Source: Chitinophaga deserti (lineage in GTDB: Bacteria; Bacteroidota; Bacteroidia; Chitinophagales; Chitinophagaceae). From it: 64,000 nucleotides of DNA. The DNA is taken from NCBI RefSeq assembly GCF_003149455.1, contig NZ_QFFK01000006.1, positions 124,001-188,000 of the forward strand, given 5' to 3'. The notes under the pieces are model-generated. The model did no database searches. It saw only the letters and a list, made by a program, of their open reading frames with translations, and was not told the DNA's origin. Positions 17,501 to 25,433 of this stretch are shown here, in pieces (within the stretch, counting starts at the first letter, position 1; each line of letters opens with the position of its first letter). A program made the position numbers and the translations under genes.

Positions 17501-18273
17501 ACGATGATGAGATCGGGCTGCTGGTGAATGAATACAACAAAATGGTGCAGAAGCTGGAAGTGAGTGCGGCCATGCTGGCGAAGAGCGAAAGGGAAGGAGC
17601 GTGGAGGGAGATGGCGCGGCAGGTGGCCCATGAGATCAAGAACCCGCTTACCCCCATGAAGCTCAGCATCCAATACCTGCAGCGGGCTATTGCCAATGAT
17701 TCCCCGGATGTGAAAGCCCTCTCCCGGAATGTAGCCAATACGCTGGTGGAGCAGATCGAACACCTGTCTAATATCGCTTCTGATTTCGCGGCGTTTGCGC
17801 ATATCACGAAAGTTAACAATGAAGTATTCTCGCTCAGTGAAGTGCTGCAATCGCTCACTTCGTTGTATATGAGCAGTCCGGAGTGCCACATTTACTTCGG
17901 GCGGCAGGATAAGCCGTATCTCATTGATGCCGATAAAACACAGATCAACCGGGTGTTTACCAACCTGCTTCAAAACGCCATCCAGGCTATTCCGGAAGGG
18001 CAGGAGGGGCATGTAGCCATCAGCCTGAAGGAAGAAGGACTGCATTGGGTGGTTGTGGAAGTGATCGACAATGGTACAGGCATACCTCCGGAAGCACAGG
18101 AGAAGATCTTTGTGCCCAACTTCACTACCAAATCTTCCGGTACCGGGCTGGGCCTGGCCATGAGTAAAAACATCGTGGAGCAGGCGGGCGGAGAGATATG
18201 GTTTAAGACTTCTCCCGGTGTAGGCACCACCTTCTTTGTAAGGCTGCCGCTTGTGGCAGATCAAACTGTGTGA
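14512..18273 (+). CDS. NtrY-like multi-pass sensor histidine kinase
   Basis: A very large (1253-residue) membrane kinase. I count about 12 transmembrane helices: one at the N-terminus, eight around residues 205-480, and three later ones at about 720, 775 and 945. The extracytoplasmic stretches at about 35-200 and 485-715 could sense ligands. Then come a HAMP segment (DDEIGLLVNEYN), the H-box AHEIKNPLTPMKLS with phospho-acceptor His1040, the N-box LLQNAIQAI, and G boxes DNGTGIP and GTGLGLAMSK. HEIKNPLTP is the mark of NtrY-type kinases. No partner NtrX-like regulator lies next to it. It follows mazG after 5 bp, so the two are likely co-transcribed. Confidence 0.93.
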   Translation: MLDTKEIRLFFLRNGYLLIIAAWLFTFSFLFNNYWSYYSSPHGVQRSLESDVHSRETDFRELASDTAVVNSLFRGDYSRETLEATYSESYHVFAYDSTDAGMRLRFWSTNTVEPPAPDGAREGTGFRKMANGWYVIINHRAAPGRWLVGLLPVKEEFAINNDYLGSAFYGRPAIGPEYTIQPKAPGLPVLDTHKQILFFLHYDPAKSDAAPSLASVILLLLGVICVFIFINLFATLMAKKLTPIWGFLFLFAVILLFRVLTYLYPFPIDLGTLNLFQPTIYAKDDVFKSLGDLSLNVLLTFWLILFFRQQVRTIHPPVLRKKWQGWLIIAAAGLGMFIAGQFLLDLIRSLVIDSKISYDVTNFFSLNEYSVIGSISLGFIAISFLFFSQIVNYLLNQLTDFQYKTKYTSLALVGLVWLAFRFNLPDFSASVVLMVWLLVYVAILDWLETRFSNNSASLPFIMWMLMMTLTTAAVLVYYNNQKELSTRMRVAENLSKQRDPYLETLLNDVGDRLGEDAEARRFFLQPSRDGRRTLDATLREKYFARYLSRFNVLFYTYDAEGEMLYNNEGVPFNDLQNRIMGNTLSHVLGEDLYYDERSFRDYSYIGKKEYFGTEGAPAGYLFFEVRSEPEIAQPDRLYPELLIDGNRLDGQENTDQYSWAVYDKGVLVTNSGNYSFKTRLGAAEMPLADVVYEDDYDHSLLYYRASKDKLVLVAKKTRNFLEFITLFAYMFCLFLLIIAIYSLVDLLVKARLQMSNMRTLLNLSIRTKVQTTILSAVVFSFLALGLATILFFINRYRAENAQKLSETVQSIGKDMEEVFYTHRQFDEMGMIYDSIFSSRLSAAVGDIAREHNVDINIYDTEGRLQLTTQPLMIEKGLLSPGINPMALYQLSQRSRIQFIQEEKIGRMSYISSYVPMRSQGEVFAFLNVPYFATENELRQQISTFLVALITINAFIFLLAGLLVLLISNTITKSFSLITEKLRSVNLGQHNEAIRWDNDDEIGLLVNEYNKMVQKLEVSAAMLAKSEREGAWREMARQVAHEIKNPLTPMKLSIQYLQRAIANDSPDVKALSRNVANTLVEQIEHLSNIASDFAAFAHITKVNNEVFSLSEVLQSLTSLYMSSPECHIYFGRQDKPYLIDADKTQINRVFTNLLQNAIQAIPEGQEGHVAISLKEEGLHWVVVEVIDNGTGIPPEAQEKIFVPNFTTKSSGTGLGLAMSKNIVEQAGGEIWFKTSPGVGTTFFVRLPLVADQTV

Positions 18274-18335
18274 TCCTGCCGGCAATCCCTTTAAATATAC
18301 ATCCCGCTTAGCTGGTAAAGGTCTTTCTTTGCAGC

Positions 18336-18863
18336 ATGCATCCACATCCGCTGATCGACGATATTCTGGACCGTTACCGGGCGCAACTGGGAAAAGATTA
18401 CTCCCGGTACCGCAACCATGCCCAGCGGGTATACCTTGCCTGCCGGCAGCTGGATGCTGAACCTGTGAGGGAAATCCGCTATGCCCTTGCTGCGGCCTTC
18501 CATGATATCGGTATCTGGACGGATGGAACGTTTGATTACCTGGAGCCCTCAGTGCGGGAGTGCCGCGCATATATGGAGGCGCAGGGGATGGGCGGACTGG
18601 CCGGTGAAGTGGAGGCGATGATCCTGTGGCATCATAAAGTGAGCCGTTTCAAAGATGAGCACTGGCCGGCGGTAGAGTATTTCCGGCAGGGGGATCTGGT
18701 GGATGTTTCGATGCAGCTGAAAACCTTTGGCATTTCCCGGCCGGCGCTTACGGCCATGAGGGATGCCTATCCTTTCCTGGGGTTTCATATGTTTCTTATA
18801 AAGCGGGCCTTCCGGCATTTTCTGCGGCATCCATTACGGCCATTGCCTATGTTCAGGAGATGA
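18336..18863 (+). CDS. HD-domain hydrolase-like protein
   Basis: A 175-residue protein with an HD metal-binding core. The first His is in YRNHAQRVY (about residue 28), the HD pair is in AAAFHDIGIW, and a later H-H is in ILWHHKV. These suggest a phosphohydrolase acting on a nucleotide or similar phosphoester, with an unknown substrate. There is no signal peptide or membrane helix. It lies 62 bp after the kinase gene and ends at a hairpin terminator. It may share the mazG transcript, which would place three genes with nucleotide or signal roles together. Confidence 0.8.
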   Translation: MHPHPLIDDILDRYRAQLGKDYSRYRNHAQRVYLACRQLDAEPVREIRYALAAAFHDIGIWTDGTFDYLEPSVRECRAYMEAQGMGGLAGEVEAMILWHHKVSRFKDEHWPAVEYFRQGDLVDVSMQLKTFGISRPALTAMRDAYPFLGFHMFLIKRAFRHFLRHPLRPLPMFRR

Positions 18864-18871
18864 GGACAAAG

Positions 18872-18900
18872 AAAAAAGGCCGGCTTGCGGCCGGCCCTTT
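18872..18900. terminator. Terminator between convergent genes
   Basis: GGCCGGC (18878-18884) pairs with GCCGGCC (18890-18896). The left flank A6 gives a T6 tract on the minus strand for plsX. The right flank has CTTT for the plus strand. Confidence 0.8.
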
Positions 18901-18933
18901 CGAATAATTTGTGTGTCAGTTGTTGGTATAAGC

Positions 18934-19896
18934 TTAAGCTTCTGCCTCGGGAGAGGGGGTGGTTACGAAGCTTTCCCTGATTTTTTCCATCAGTTTGGAC
19001 TGGATCATTTGTTCTGCCAGAACGATCATGTTGGAGAAAGCGCGTTCTCCGGAGATGCCGTGGCCGATGATAACGGGTTCTGCAACGCCCAGAACGGGAG
19101 TGCCGCCGTATTGTTCGAAGTCGAAACGGTCGATGTATTCATCCTTGATATTACGCCTGTGGGCAATATCATGGAATGATTCGGCCATTTTGAGGACTAC
19201 GTTACCGGTGAAGCCTTCACAAACGATTACGTCTGCAGTGTCTTTGAAAACATCGCGGCCTTCTACGTTACCGACGAAATTGATGTGGGAGTTTTCCTTG
19301 AGGAGGGGGTAGGTGGCCTGGGCGAGGAGATTGCCTTTGCCTTCTTCTTCCCCGATGTTGAGGAGGCCTATTTTCGGTTTGTCTTTACCCAGGATGTACT
19401 TGGAGTAGAGTGAGCCGAGGATGGCGAACTGAACGAGGTTTTCGGGTTTACAGTCGGCGTTGATGCCCACATCGAGCAGGAGACCGGTAGAACCGTCTTC
19501 CCGGGGAACGAGGGTGGAAATGGTGGGCCGCTGAATGCCTTCAACCAGTTTAATTGAGTAAATGGCGCCAACCATCATGGCTCCGGTGTTGCCGGCGCTG
19601 ATGAAAGCGTCAATCTTTTTGTTTTGAAGGAGATGGAAGCCGATTGAGATGGAAGAATGCGGCTTTTCCTTTAAAGCTTTGGTAGGATGTTCATTCATCC
19701 CGATTACCTGGGATGAATGAACAACGGTATATCTTGACTGGTCTAATGCTGCTTCTGTGAGGAGGGGTGTTAAGACCTGCTCGTCACCAATCAACATCAG
19801 ATGCGCATCAGATGCTTTGCTTAAAAATAACTTAACTCCTTTTACTGCTTCTGCGGGGGCATAGTCGCCTCCCATCATATCAAGCCCGATTCTCAT
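18934..19896 (-). CDS. plsX: Phosphate acyltransferase PlsX
   Basis: A 320-residue PlsX that converts acyl-ACP to acyl-phosphate, the first step of phosphatidic acid synthesis with PlsY. The N-terminus MRIGLDMMGGDYAP is diagnostic. Further conserved blocks are HSSQVIGMNEHP, ISAGNTGAMMVGA, LLDVGINADCKPENL, LLNIGEEEGKGN and DVIVCEGFTGNVVLK. It acts at the inner membrane face. The gene is the third of yceD-rpmF-plsX, the classic order linking ribosome and lipid synthesis. The gap to rpmF is 48 bp. Confidence 0.97.
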   Translation of the reverse strand: MRIGLDMMGGDYAPAEAVKGVKLFLSKASDAHLMLIGDEQVLTPLLTEAALDQSRYTVVHSSQVIGMNEHPTKALKEKPHSSISIGFHLLQNKKIDAFISAGNTGAMMVGAIYSIKLVEGIQRPTISTLVPREDGSTGLLLDVGINADCKPENLVQFAILGSLYSKYILGKDKPKIGLLNIGEEEGKGNLLAQATYPLLKENSHINFVGNVEGRDVFKDTADVIVCEGFTGNVVLKMAESFHDIAHRRNIKDEYIDRFDFEQYGGTPVLGVAEPVIIGHGISGERAFSNMIVLAEQMIQSKLMEKIRESFVTTPSPEAEA

Positions 19897-19944
19897 GAAC
19901 TGTGTTTTGTCTTGTGTTCTCGGGGGTAAAATTAGTAAAAATTA

Positions 19945-20139
19945 TTATTTAGCAGCAGCTTGTTTTTCCAAAACAACTTTTCCTTTGTAGAACAGTTTGT
20001 TCTCTACCCAATGAGCACGGTGTCTCAGGTGCACTTCGCCGGTAGCGCTGTCTGTGCTTAAAGTTTCAGCAAATGCCTTGTAATGTGTTCTTCTCTTTGC
20101 TGATCTTTGTTGCGAGTGTCTGCGTTTAGGATTCGGCAT
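19945..20139 (-). CDS. rpmF: Ribosomal protein bL32
   Basis: A 64-residue bL32. The N-terminus MPNPKRRHSQQRSAKRRTH is diagnostic, and it contacts 23S rRNA in the large subunit. It has no cysteines, so this is the zinc-free form. Position between yceD and plsX is the usual one. Confidence 0.97.
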   Translation of the reverse strand: MPNPKRRHSQQRSAKRRTHYKAFAETLSTDSATGEVHLRHRAHWVENKLFYKGKVVLEKQAAAK

Positions 20140-20169
20140 CTTATTTAATTTTTAAAATTGAATACGTTT

Positions 20170-20709
20170 TTAATTATCTCTGAACTTTTCCAATCCTTTC
20201 CAGATCGGATTTGTCTGTTCCCCGTCCTGTTGTTTCATCTTTTCCAACATATCGAGCACCTTCGGATCGCACCCGCTTTTTCCTTCCGCATCGTCCGGAT
20301 GGATACGCTGCATGGGAATACTCAGGTTGATGAACTCGTAAATGAAGTCGGCCACATATAAATGGCTCTCCGTACGGCTGATGTAAGTCACGTCCGGATC
20401 TTCATCAGTATTCATCTCCTCCGGATTGTCAACAAGCTTTACCACCTGGTTGAAATCGTCCCAGAGCTGAAGCTCAAAAGGCTGGCCGCAACGGTCACAT
20501 ATAACCGTCAGCTTACCACCCACCTCAAACTTCAACAGGAAAAATCCCGGCTTCTTGTCCAACTGGAGGGTTACCGTGGCGTGACAGTTTGAGAAGTCAG
20601 GCTCAGCACCCAGCTTTTCAAAGAAACTGTCATCGATCTGATATTGGAATGTATGCACCCCGGGCGTCAGACCTACAAATGCTATGTCAAATTCGCGGAG
20701 ATGCTTCAT
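20170..20709 (-). CDS. YceD/DUF177 family protein
   Basis: The 179-residue protein has the YceD pattern, with a central C-x2-C (VICDRCGQPFELQLWD) and a C-terminal DPRVLDMLEKM-like segment (SGCDPKVLDMLEKM). The homologues are needed for 23S rRNA or ribosome accumulation and are nearly always beside rpmF. I choose ATG 20709 (MKHLREFDIAFVGL). An in-frame TTG at 20739 is unlikely, because it overlaps the -7 promoter box at 20737-20744. It leads the yceD-rpmF-plsX transcript, 30 bp before rpmF. Confidence 0.9.
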   Translation of the reverse strand: MKHLREFDIAFVGLTPGVHTFQYQIDDSFFEKLGAEPDFSNCHATVTLQLDKKPGFFLLKFEVGGKLTVICDRCGQPFELQLWDDFNQVVKLVDNPEEMNTDEDPDVTYISRTESHLYVADFIYEFINLSIPMQRIHPDDAEGKSGCDPKVLDMLEKMKQQDGEQTNPIWKGLEKFRDN

Positions 20710-20736
20710 ATCAAAATCCTCCCTTTTAGAGGGATG

Positions 20737-20768
20737 CAAAGGTAAACAAATATTTCCAAAAGCAAAAA
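20737..20768 (-). promoter_or_regulatory. Promoter of yceD-rpmF-plsX
   Basis: On the minus strand TTTTTG (complement of 20763-20768) precedes TACCTTTG (complement of 20737-20744) by 18 bases. This matches the Bacteroidota -33/-7 consensus and places transcription start close to 20730, about 20 bases before the chosen ATG. Confidence 0.72.
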
Positions 20769-20907
20769 TTTCCTACTTTTGTTGATTCTCAGGCTTGTAT
20801 TATATATCAAAATATATAAAAATGTCAGATATTTACAGTTAGTTAGTTGCATCATTTTTGTGTAACTTCATACTGCGCTCAGCATCACCATTTTTTGCAA
20901 ATGCCTC

Positions 20908-23376
20908 ATGAAATCCTACACTTCCCCCTATTCCCCCGATGACATGTCAGAAAAAGGCAGAATAGGCCGGAAACAGCCACGGAACACACTTACTGCACCC
21001 CCGCCACCCGGGGGCACCCCTCCTATATTCGCACTTTCCATCGCAGTTTTCCTCCGCAGCACCAACGCCGGTGTAGTTGTCACAGACGAAAGGCACCGGT
21101 TTGTATGGGGGAACGACGTATTTATGGAATACTTCCATGCCGGCAAGTACAAAGGTAACCAACTGGACCTTACCTTCCGGGCCATGATTGCCCGCTTTTC
21201 CCGGGATGTAGCCGCTCCAGCGCCATTTGAATTGAAAATGAAAGAGTTGCGCCGGAAAAGAAAACCCTTCTTCGGCTGGGAACTTCCCTTCCGCGACGGC
21301 CGCATCTTCGAAATATCCTACATTCCCGTATTCGACGGCCCCCGCTTCGCCGGATCCATCTGGCAGATAGTGGACGTTACCCGGCACCGACAGGCACACG
21401 AAGAACTCAAACTAGTAGATGAAAAATACCGCGTAATCCTCGATAACCTCAACGCCGCCCTCTGCGAAACAGACCTCGAAGGCAACATCGTCAAAGTATA
21501 CGAAAGCTTCTGCCGCCTCTCGGGCTACAGCGAAGAGGAACTGATCGGGTATAATATCACCGACATCTTTGTACCTGAAGAGAACCGTGAATATGCCCGC
21601 AACCTCCGCCGTTACCGGGTGGAAAAGAAGGTGGCCTTATTATATGATATGGAGATCGTCCTGAAAGACGGCAGCCGCAAATGGGTGATCGCCAGCTCCG
21701 GGAACATCTACGACCGGGAAGGCAAAGCCATTGGAGGGGTGGGTATCCATATGGACATTACCCCCCAGAAACACCTGCAGCGCGAACTCGAACTGGCCAA
21801 ACAGGCCGCCGAAGAAGCCCAGCGCACCCAAAAAGAGTTCCTGGCCAATATGAGCCACGAGATCAGGACGCCCCTCAATGCCATCATCGGCATGGCCCAC
21901 CTCCTCGAAGAAACCGCGCTGAACGACGAACAGAAGGAATACATCAAAATACTCAAGCACTCTTCCGGCATCCTCCACGGCCTTATTACCGATATCCTCG
22001 ATATCTCCAAGATAGAAGCCGGCAAGCAGGAAGTGCATCCCCGCGAATTTGACCTCCGTGAGCTCATCCAGAGCATGAAGCATACCTTCCAGATGAAACT
22101 GGGCCAAAGACCCGTGCAGGTTACCGTGGAGCTGGACAAACGCATCGATTCCCTTCTTATCGGGGACGATATGATTTTGAACCAGATTCTCATGAACTTG
22201 TTAGGGAATGCAGAAAAGTTCACCAAGGAGGGAGAAATTGCCATCAAGGTGAACCTGGAAGATATTCAGGGCAACGCGCTATGGCTCCGCTTCCAGGTTT
22301 GTGACACCGGCATAGGCATTCAGGCGGATAAGCTGGAACTGATCTTCCAGAACTATAAACAGGCGGAAAAAGACATCCGTGAGCGATATGGCGGTACCGG
22401 CCTCGGCCTTGCCATCGCCAAACAGCTGGTAGAATTACAGGGCGGCCGCATAGCCGTGGATAAAAGCGGGGAATACACCACCTGCTTCACCTTTACCCTG
22501 CCGTTCATTGACACCCGCAGGCCGCTGGTGAGGCCGGGCGGGCAGGATCCGGAAAACAAGTATTCCCGCATCGATTTCGGGCAGGCGAGAGTACTGGTGG
22601 TGGAAGACAATCCCATGAACCTGAAGTACATCCTCAGTTTGCTCGAAAAGTACAAGATCAACCACCAGCTGGCCACCAACGGACCGGATGCTTTATATTT
22701 CCTGGAGTCCCGGCAATACGACCTGGTACTGATGGATATCCGCATACCGGGAATGGATGGCTTTGAGCTGGCACGTAAGATCCGGGAAGATGAAGGAAGG
22801 CCCAACGTAGCCACGCCCGTTATCGCTACCACGGCCACTGCCATGCCAAGCACACTGGCTATGGCCAGGAATATCGGGATCACGGAGATCCTCACCAAGC
22901 CTTATACCCCCGACCAATTGTTGCAGGTGCTTAACAAGTACCTCAATGAAGACGAAACCGAAATCATTATGGAAGTGCAAAATATTAGTGGATACGAATT
23001 CCATCCCTCGCTGGATGTGAAATACCTGAATACCCTTTACGAAAGCAACATCGGGTACGCTATCGATCTGTTCGATATATACGTACTCACGATCCGGGAT
23101 GAGCTTACCAAGATCCGGAAAGTGGCAGATGCGAATGATTGGGAAACCCTCCGTTTCCAGGTGCACAAGATCAAGCCCAACTTCTCCATGGTAGGGCTTA
23201 CCTGGATTACTACCAAACTGGAAACCATGGAAAACCTGCTGCGCCACAACGAAAACCTTGACAGCATCCCCGCGCTCCTCGGTGAGATCGTGGATGAAGT
23301 GAACGGGTTTTTCCCCGTTGTAGAAGAAGAATTGCAGAAAATGCAGGCATTTATGGCCGGTGGGGGACAGATCTAG
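20908..23376 (+). CDS. Hybrid histidine kinase (PAS-PAS-HisKA-HATPase-REC-HPt)
   Basis: An 822-residue soluble phosphorelay protein. Two PAS-like domains lie at about 45-160 and 170-295. The H-box FLANMSHEIRTPLNAIIGMAH gives His317. HATPase boxes are LMNLLGNAEKFTKEG, VCDTGIGI and GGTGLGLAI. The receiver (about 560-680) has phospho-acceptor Asp610 in LVLMDIRIPGMDG. The C-terminal HPt-like domain has His753 in FQVHKIKPNFSMVG. There is no transmembrane segment and no DNA-binding output, so the phosphate should leave to a separate regulator. The first 40 residues are proline-rich. It is divergent from yceD. Its stop shares CTAG with the convergent fructosamine kinase. Confidence 0.93.
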   Translation: MKSYTSPYSPDDMSEKGRIGRKQPRNTLTAPPPPGGTPPIFALSIAVFLRSTNAGVVVTDERHRFVWGNDVFMEYFHAGKYKGNQLDLTFRAMIARFSRDVAAPAPFELKMKELRRKRKPFFGWELPFRDGRIFEISYIPVFDGPRFAGSIWQIVDVTRHRQAHEELKLVDEKYRVILDNLNAALCETDLEGNIVKVYESFCRLSGYSEEELIGYNITDIFVPEENREYARNLRRYRVEKKVALLYDMEIVLKDGSRKWVIASSGNIYDREGKAIGGVGIHMDITPQKHLQRELELAKQAAEEAQRTQKEFLANMSHEIRTPLNAIIGMAHLLEETALNDEQKEYIKILKHSSGILHGLITDILDISKIEAGKQEVHPREFDLRELIQSMKHTFQMKLGQRPVQVTVELDKRIDSLLIGDDMILNQILMNLLGNAEKFTKEGEIAIKVNLEDIQGNALWLRFQVCDTGIGIQADKLELIFQNYKQAEKDIRERYGGTGLGLAIAKQLVELQGGRIAVDKSGEYTTCFTFTLPFIDTRRPLVRPGGQDPENKYSRIDFGQARVLVVEDNPMNLKYILSLLEKYKINHQLATNGPDALYFLESRQYDLVLMDIRIPGMDGFELARKIREDEGRPNVATPVIATTATAMPSTLAMARNIGITEILTKPYTPDQLLQVLNKYLNEDETEIIMEVQNISGYEFHPSLDVKYLNTLYESNIGYAIDLFDIYVLTIRDELTKIRKVADANDWETLRFQVHKIKPNFSMVGLTWITTKLETMENLLRHNENLDSIPALLGEIVDEVNGFFPVVEEELQKMQAFMAGGGQI

Positions 23377-24260
23377 TTAAACTGCTCCAGCGCTTCCTTC
23401 ACATCGGAATAATAACTTCCTCCGAAAAGATTCAGATGCACCAGCAGGGGATATAACTGGCAAAGGGGCAAACGTTCCTGCCAGCCTTGCTCCAGCGGGT
23501 GAATGGCCTGATAGGTGTAATAGAACCGTGTGTCGAACCCGCCGAAGAGGCGCGTCATCGCCATATCCATCTCCCGGTGGCCGTAATACACTGCCGGGTC
23601 AAAGATGCAGGCACGGCCGTTTTGCGCCACCAGGAAGTTACCACTCCAGAGGTCGCCATGCAATAAAGCAGGTGCCTCGTCGGGGAACAGCTCCGGCAGT
23701 TTGCGGCATACCTTCTCCATACGCTGCATAAGCGCTGCATCCAGCCGGTGATTGTCGTACGCCATTTTAGCAAGGGGCATGAGCCTGTTCATGGCATAGA
23801 AAACTGCCCAGCTGGAATAGGGTGTATTGTATTGTTTGAGGGAACCGATATAATTAGGGTTATTCAGCCCGAACCAGGGGCGGGTTTGCTGATGCAGCCT
23901 TGCCATGGAAGCCGCGAAATTCTCCCAGAAATCCGGTGCTGCGGCGCCTTTCTCCACAAATTCTGCTACCAGGTAGGCACGGTTACCGGCTATACCATTG
24001 CAAACAGGGCGGGGTACGGAAATAACATCGGCTTCCCGAAGTTCCTCCAGTCCGCTCAGCTCCCGGTCAAACATTCCCGGATGCTTTACGGCATCGTTCA
24101 GCTTCAGGAAGAAGCGGCCCTGGGAGGTATCTATCCGGAAAGTTTCATTGATATCGCCCCCGTGTAACCGCTCTGCGTGAATAATCTGTAATTTCACGGA
24201 CAGTTGCAGTTGTTTGGTAAGGGACTTTTCAAGTTCCTGTTGTATGGTAAAATCTAACAT
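23373..24260 (-). CDS. Fructosamine kinase family protein
   Basis: A 295-residue aminoglycoside-phosphotransferase-fold kinase of the fructosamine kinase (FN3K) group. It phosphorylates sugar adducts on lysines so that they fall off (protein deglycation). Visible are the nucleotide-loop region GGDINETFRI, the catalytic loop LLHGDLWSGNFLV, and the metal Asp in IFDPAVYYGHREMDMAM. The NPNYIGSLKQYN segment is also typical of the family. It is cytosolic. The last codons overlap the stop of the convergent kinase, and its ATG lies 23 bp from the divergent DUF3810 gene. Confidence 0.9.
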   Translation of the reverse strand: MLDFTIQQELEKSLTKQLQLSVKLQIIHAERLHGGDINETFRIDTSQGRFFLKLNDAVKHPGMFDRELSGLEELREADVISVPRPVCNGIAGNRAYLVAEFVEKGAAAPDFWENFAASMARLHQQTRPWFGLNNPNYIGSLKQYNTPYSSWAVFYAMNRLMPLAKMAYDNHRLDAALMQRMEKVCRKLPELFPDEAPALLHGDLWSGNFLVAQNGRACIFDPAVYYGHREMDMAMTRLFGGFDTRFYYTYQAIHPLEQGWQERLPLCQLYPLLVHLNLFGGSYYSDVKEALEQFN

Positions 24261-24283
24261 GATTCCTTCTGCTTAAACTTAAA

Positions 24284-25366
24284 ATGGAAAAAGAATACCG
24301 GTTCGGAAAACCACTGATTTCAATAGCGCTCGGGCTGACGGGCATCCTCTTTCTCACCTGGGCGGTGGCTGCAGACGGATGGCTGGCAGGGATCTACTTT
24401 CATAGGTGGTACGATTTCATCAGTACGTTGTTAAGAAAAGTGTTCGGTAGCATGACGGGTAGCATAGGCGATGTAATTTACTGCGTTTGGGTAATAATCG
24501 GTATTATTTTTTTGATAAAAACCTTATGGCGGCTCATCCGCGGGCAGTGGAAAGCCTTGTTCCACGGGCTTCTCCGTGCAGTGGCGTCGCTCTGCTGGCT
24601 CTATTTCATCTTCCTCCTTTTCTGGGGTGCTCATTATCAGCGTACTACCATGGTGAAAGACCTTGGCTATGGCGTGCAGCCGTATACGAAAGCAGACCTT
24701 TACCTGCTGGCCGACACACTGGTGCGCCTCACCAACCGCGATAAGGCGGAACTGGAAGCCCTGCCTTCCCCGCCCGATACCTTGCCCCGGCAGGTATTCG
24801 CAGATGCTTCAAAGGCATACGGCGCCCTGTCTGCCGATTTCCCCATCCTGCGGTACCGCAACCCCTCCGTGAAGAAATCCATGTTCGGGCATTATCTTAA
24901 CTACCTGGGCGTTACCGGCTATCTGAACCCCTTCACCAACGAGGCGCAGGTAAATGCCACGGTGCCCGCTTTCCAGGTGCCTTATGTAACCTGTCATGAA
25001 ATAGCGCACCAGTTAGGCTTTGCGCCGGAGGAAGATGCCAACTTCGTTGGGTACCTTGCCGCCAGCCGGTATAATGATCCCCGGTTCCGCTATGCCGCCA
25101 ATTACGAGATGCTGCTCTACACCATACGCCGCATTGCGAGGAGAGACCCTCCGCTGGCACGCCTCCTGTGGAACAAAACCCATCCCGGCATCCGGGCCGA
25201 TGCACAGCGGGCCATTGATTTTTACCGCGAATATGAAGGTCCGGCAGACGATTACTCGGCCATCTTCTACGACCAGTACCTCAAAGCCAATAACCAGCGC
25301 CACGGTATCAGGAGCTACAGCGAAGTGGTGGGCTGGCTCATCGATTACTACCAGATCCGCAAATGA
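24284..25366 (+). CDS. DUF3810 membrane protein with metallopeptidase motif
   Basis: A 360-residue protein with three predicted N-terminal membrane helices (about 12-32, 65-85 and 97-117), then a large domain. This contains CHEIAHQLGFAPEEDANFVGYLA, an HExxH zinc motif with a downstream Glu that could be the third ligand. That is the DUF3810 pattern, and the family is assumed to be a zinc peptidase of the inner membrane; the substrate is not known. The C-terminus has a YDQYLKANNQRHGIRSYSEVV block typical of the family. It is monocistronic and divergent from the fructosamine kinase. Confidence 0.87.
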   Translation: MEKEYRFGKPLISIALGLTGILFLTWAVAADGWLAGIYFHRWYDFISTLLRKVFGSMTGSIGDVIYCVWVIIGIIFLIKTLWRLIRGQWKALFHGLLRAVASLCWLYFIFLLFWGAHYQRTTMVKDLGYGVQPYTKADLYLLADTLVRLTNRDKAELEALPSPPDTLPRQVFADASKAYGALSADFPILRYRNPSVKKSMFGHYLNYLGVTGYLNPFTNEAQVNATVPAFQVPYVTCHEIAHQLGFAPEEDANFVGYLAASRYNDPRFRYAANYEMLLYTIRRIARRDPPLARLLWNKTHPGIRADAQRAIDFYREYEGPADDYSAIFYDQYLKANNQRHGIRSYSEVVGWLIDYYQIRK

Positions 25367-25383
25367 CCTTACCCGTATAAAAC

Positions 25384-25414
25384 AAAAGCGCCCTCCGCAT
25401 CGGAGGGCGCTTTT
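25384..25414. terminator. Strong bidirectional terminator
   Basis: A perfect 14-bp stem: AAAAGCGCCCTCCG (25384-25397), loop CAT, and its complement to 25414. A-rich and T-rich ends let it work both ways between DUF3810 and the convergent arginase-family gene. Confidence 0.9.
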
Positions 25415-25433
25415 GCATTTCAGACAAAAAGTA

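Noticed and set aside
17143..18570. 475-codon open frame on the minus strand opposite the NtrY-like kinase
   Set aside because: It lies fully opposite the kinase domain, whose motifs are intact on the plus strand. The frame has His/Gln/Arg-rich composition and no recognisable domain, as expected for a shadow in GC-rich coding DNA.
20710..20739. Longer YceD start at TTG 20739
   Set aside because: The codon overlaps the -7 box TACCTTTG, so it would lie upstream of the transcript start.
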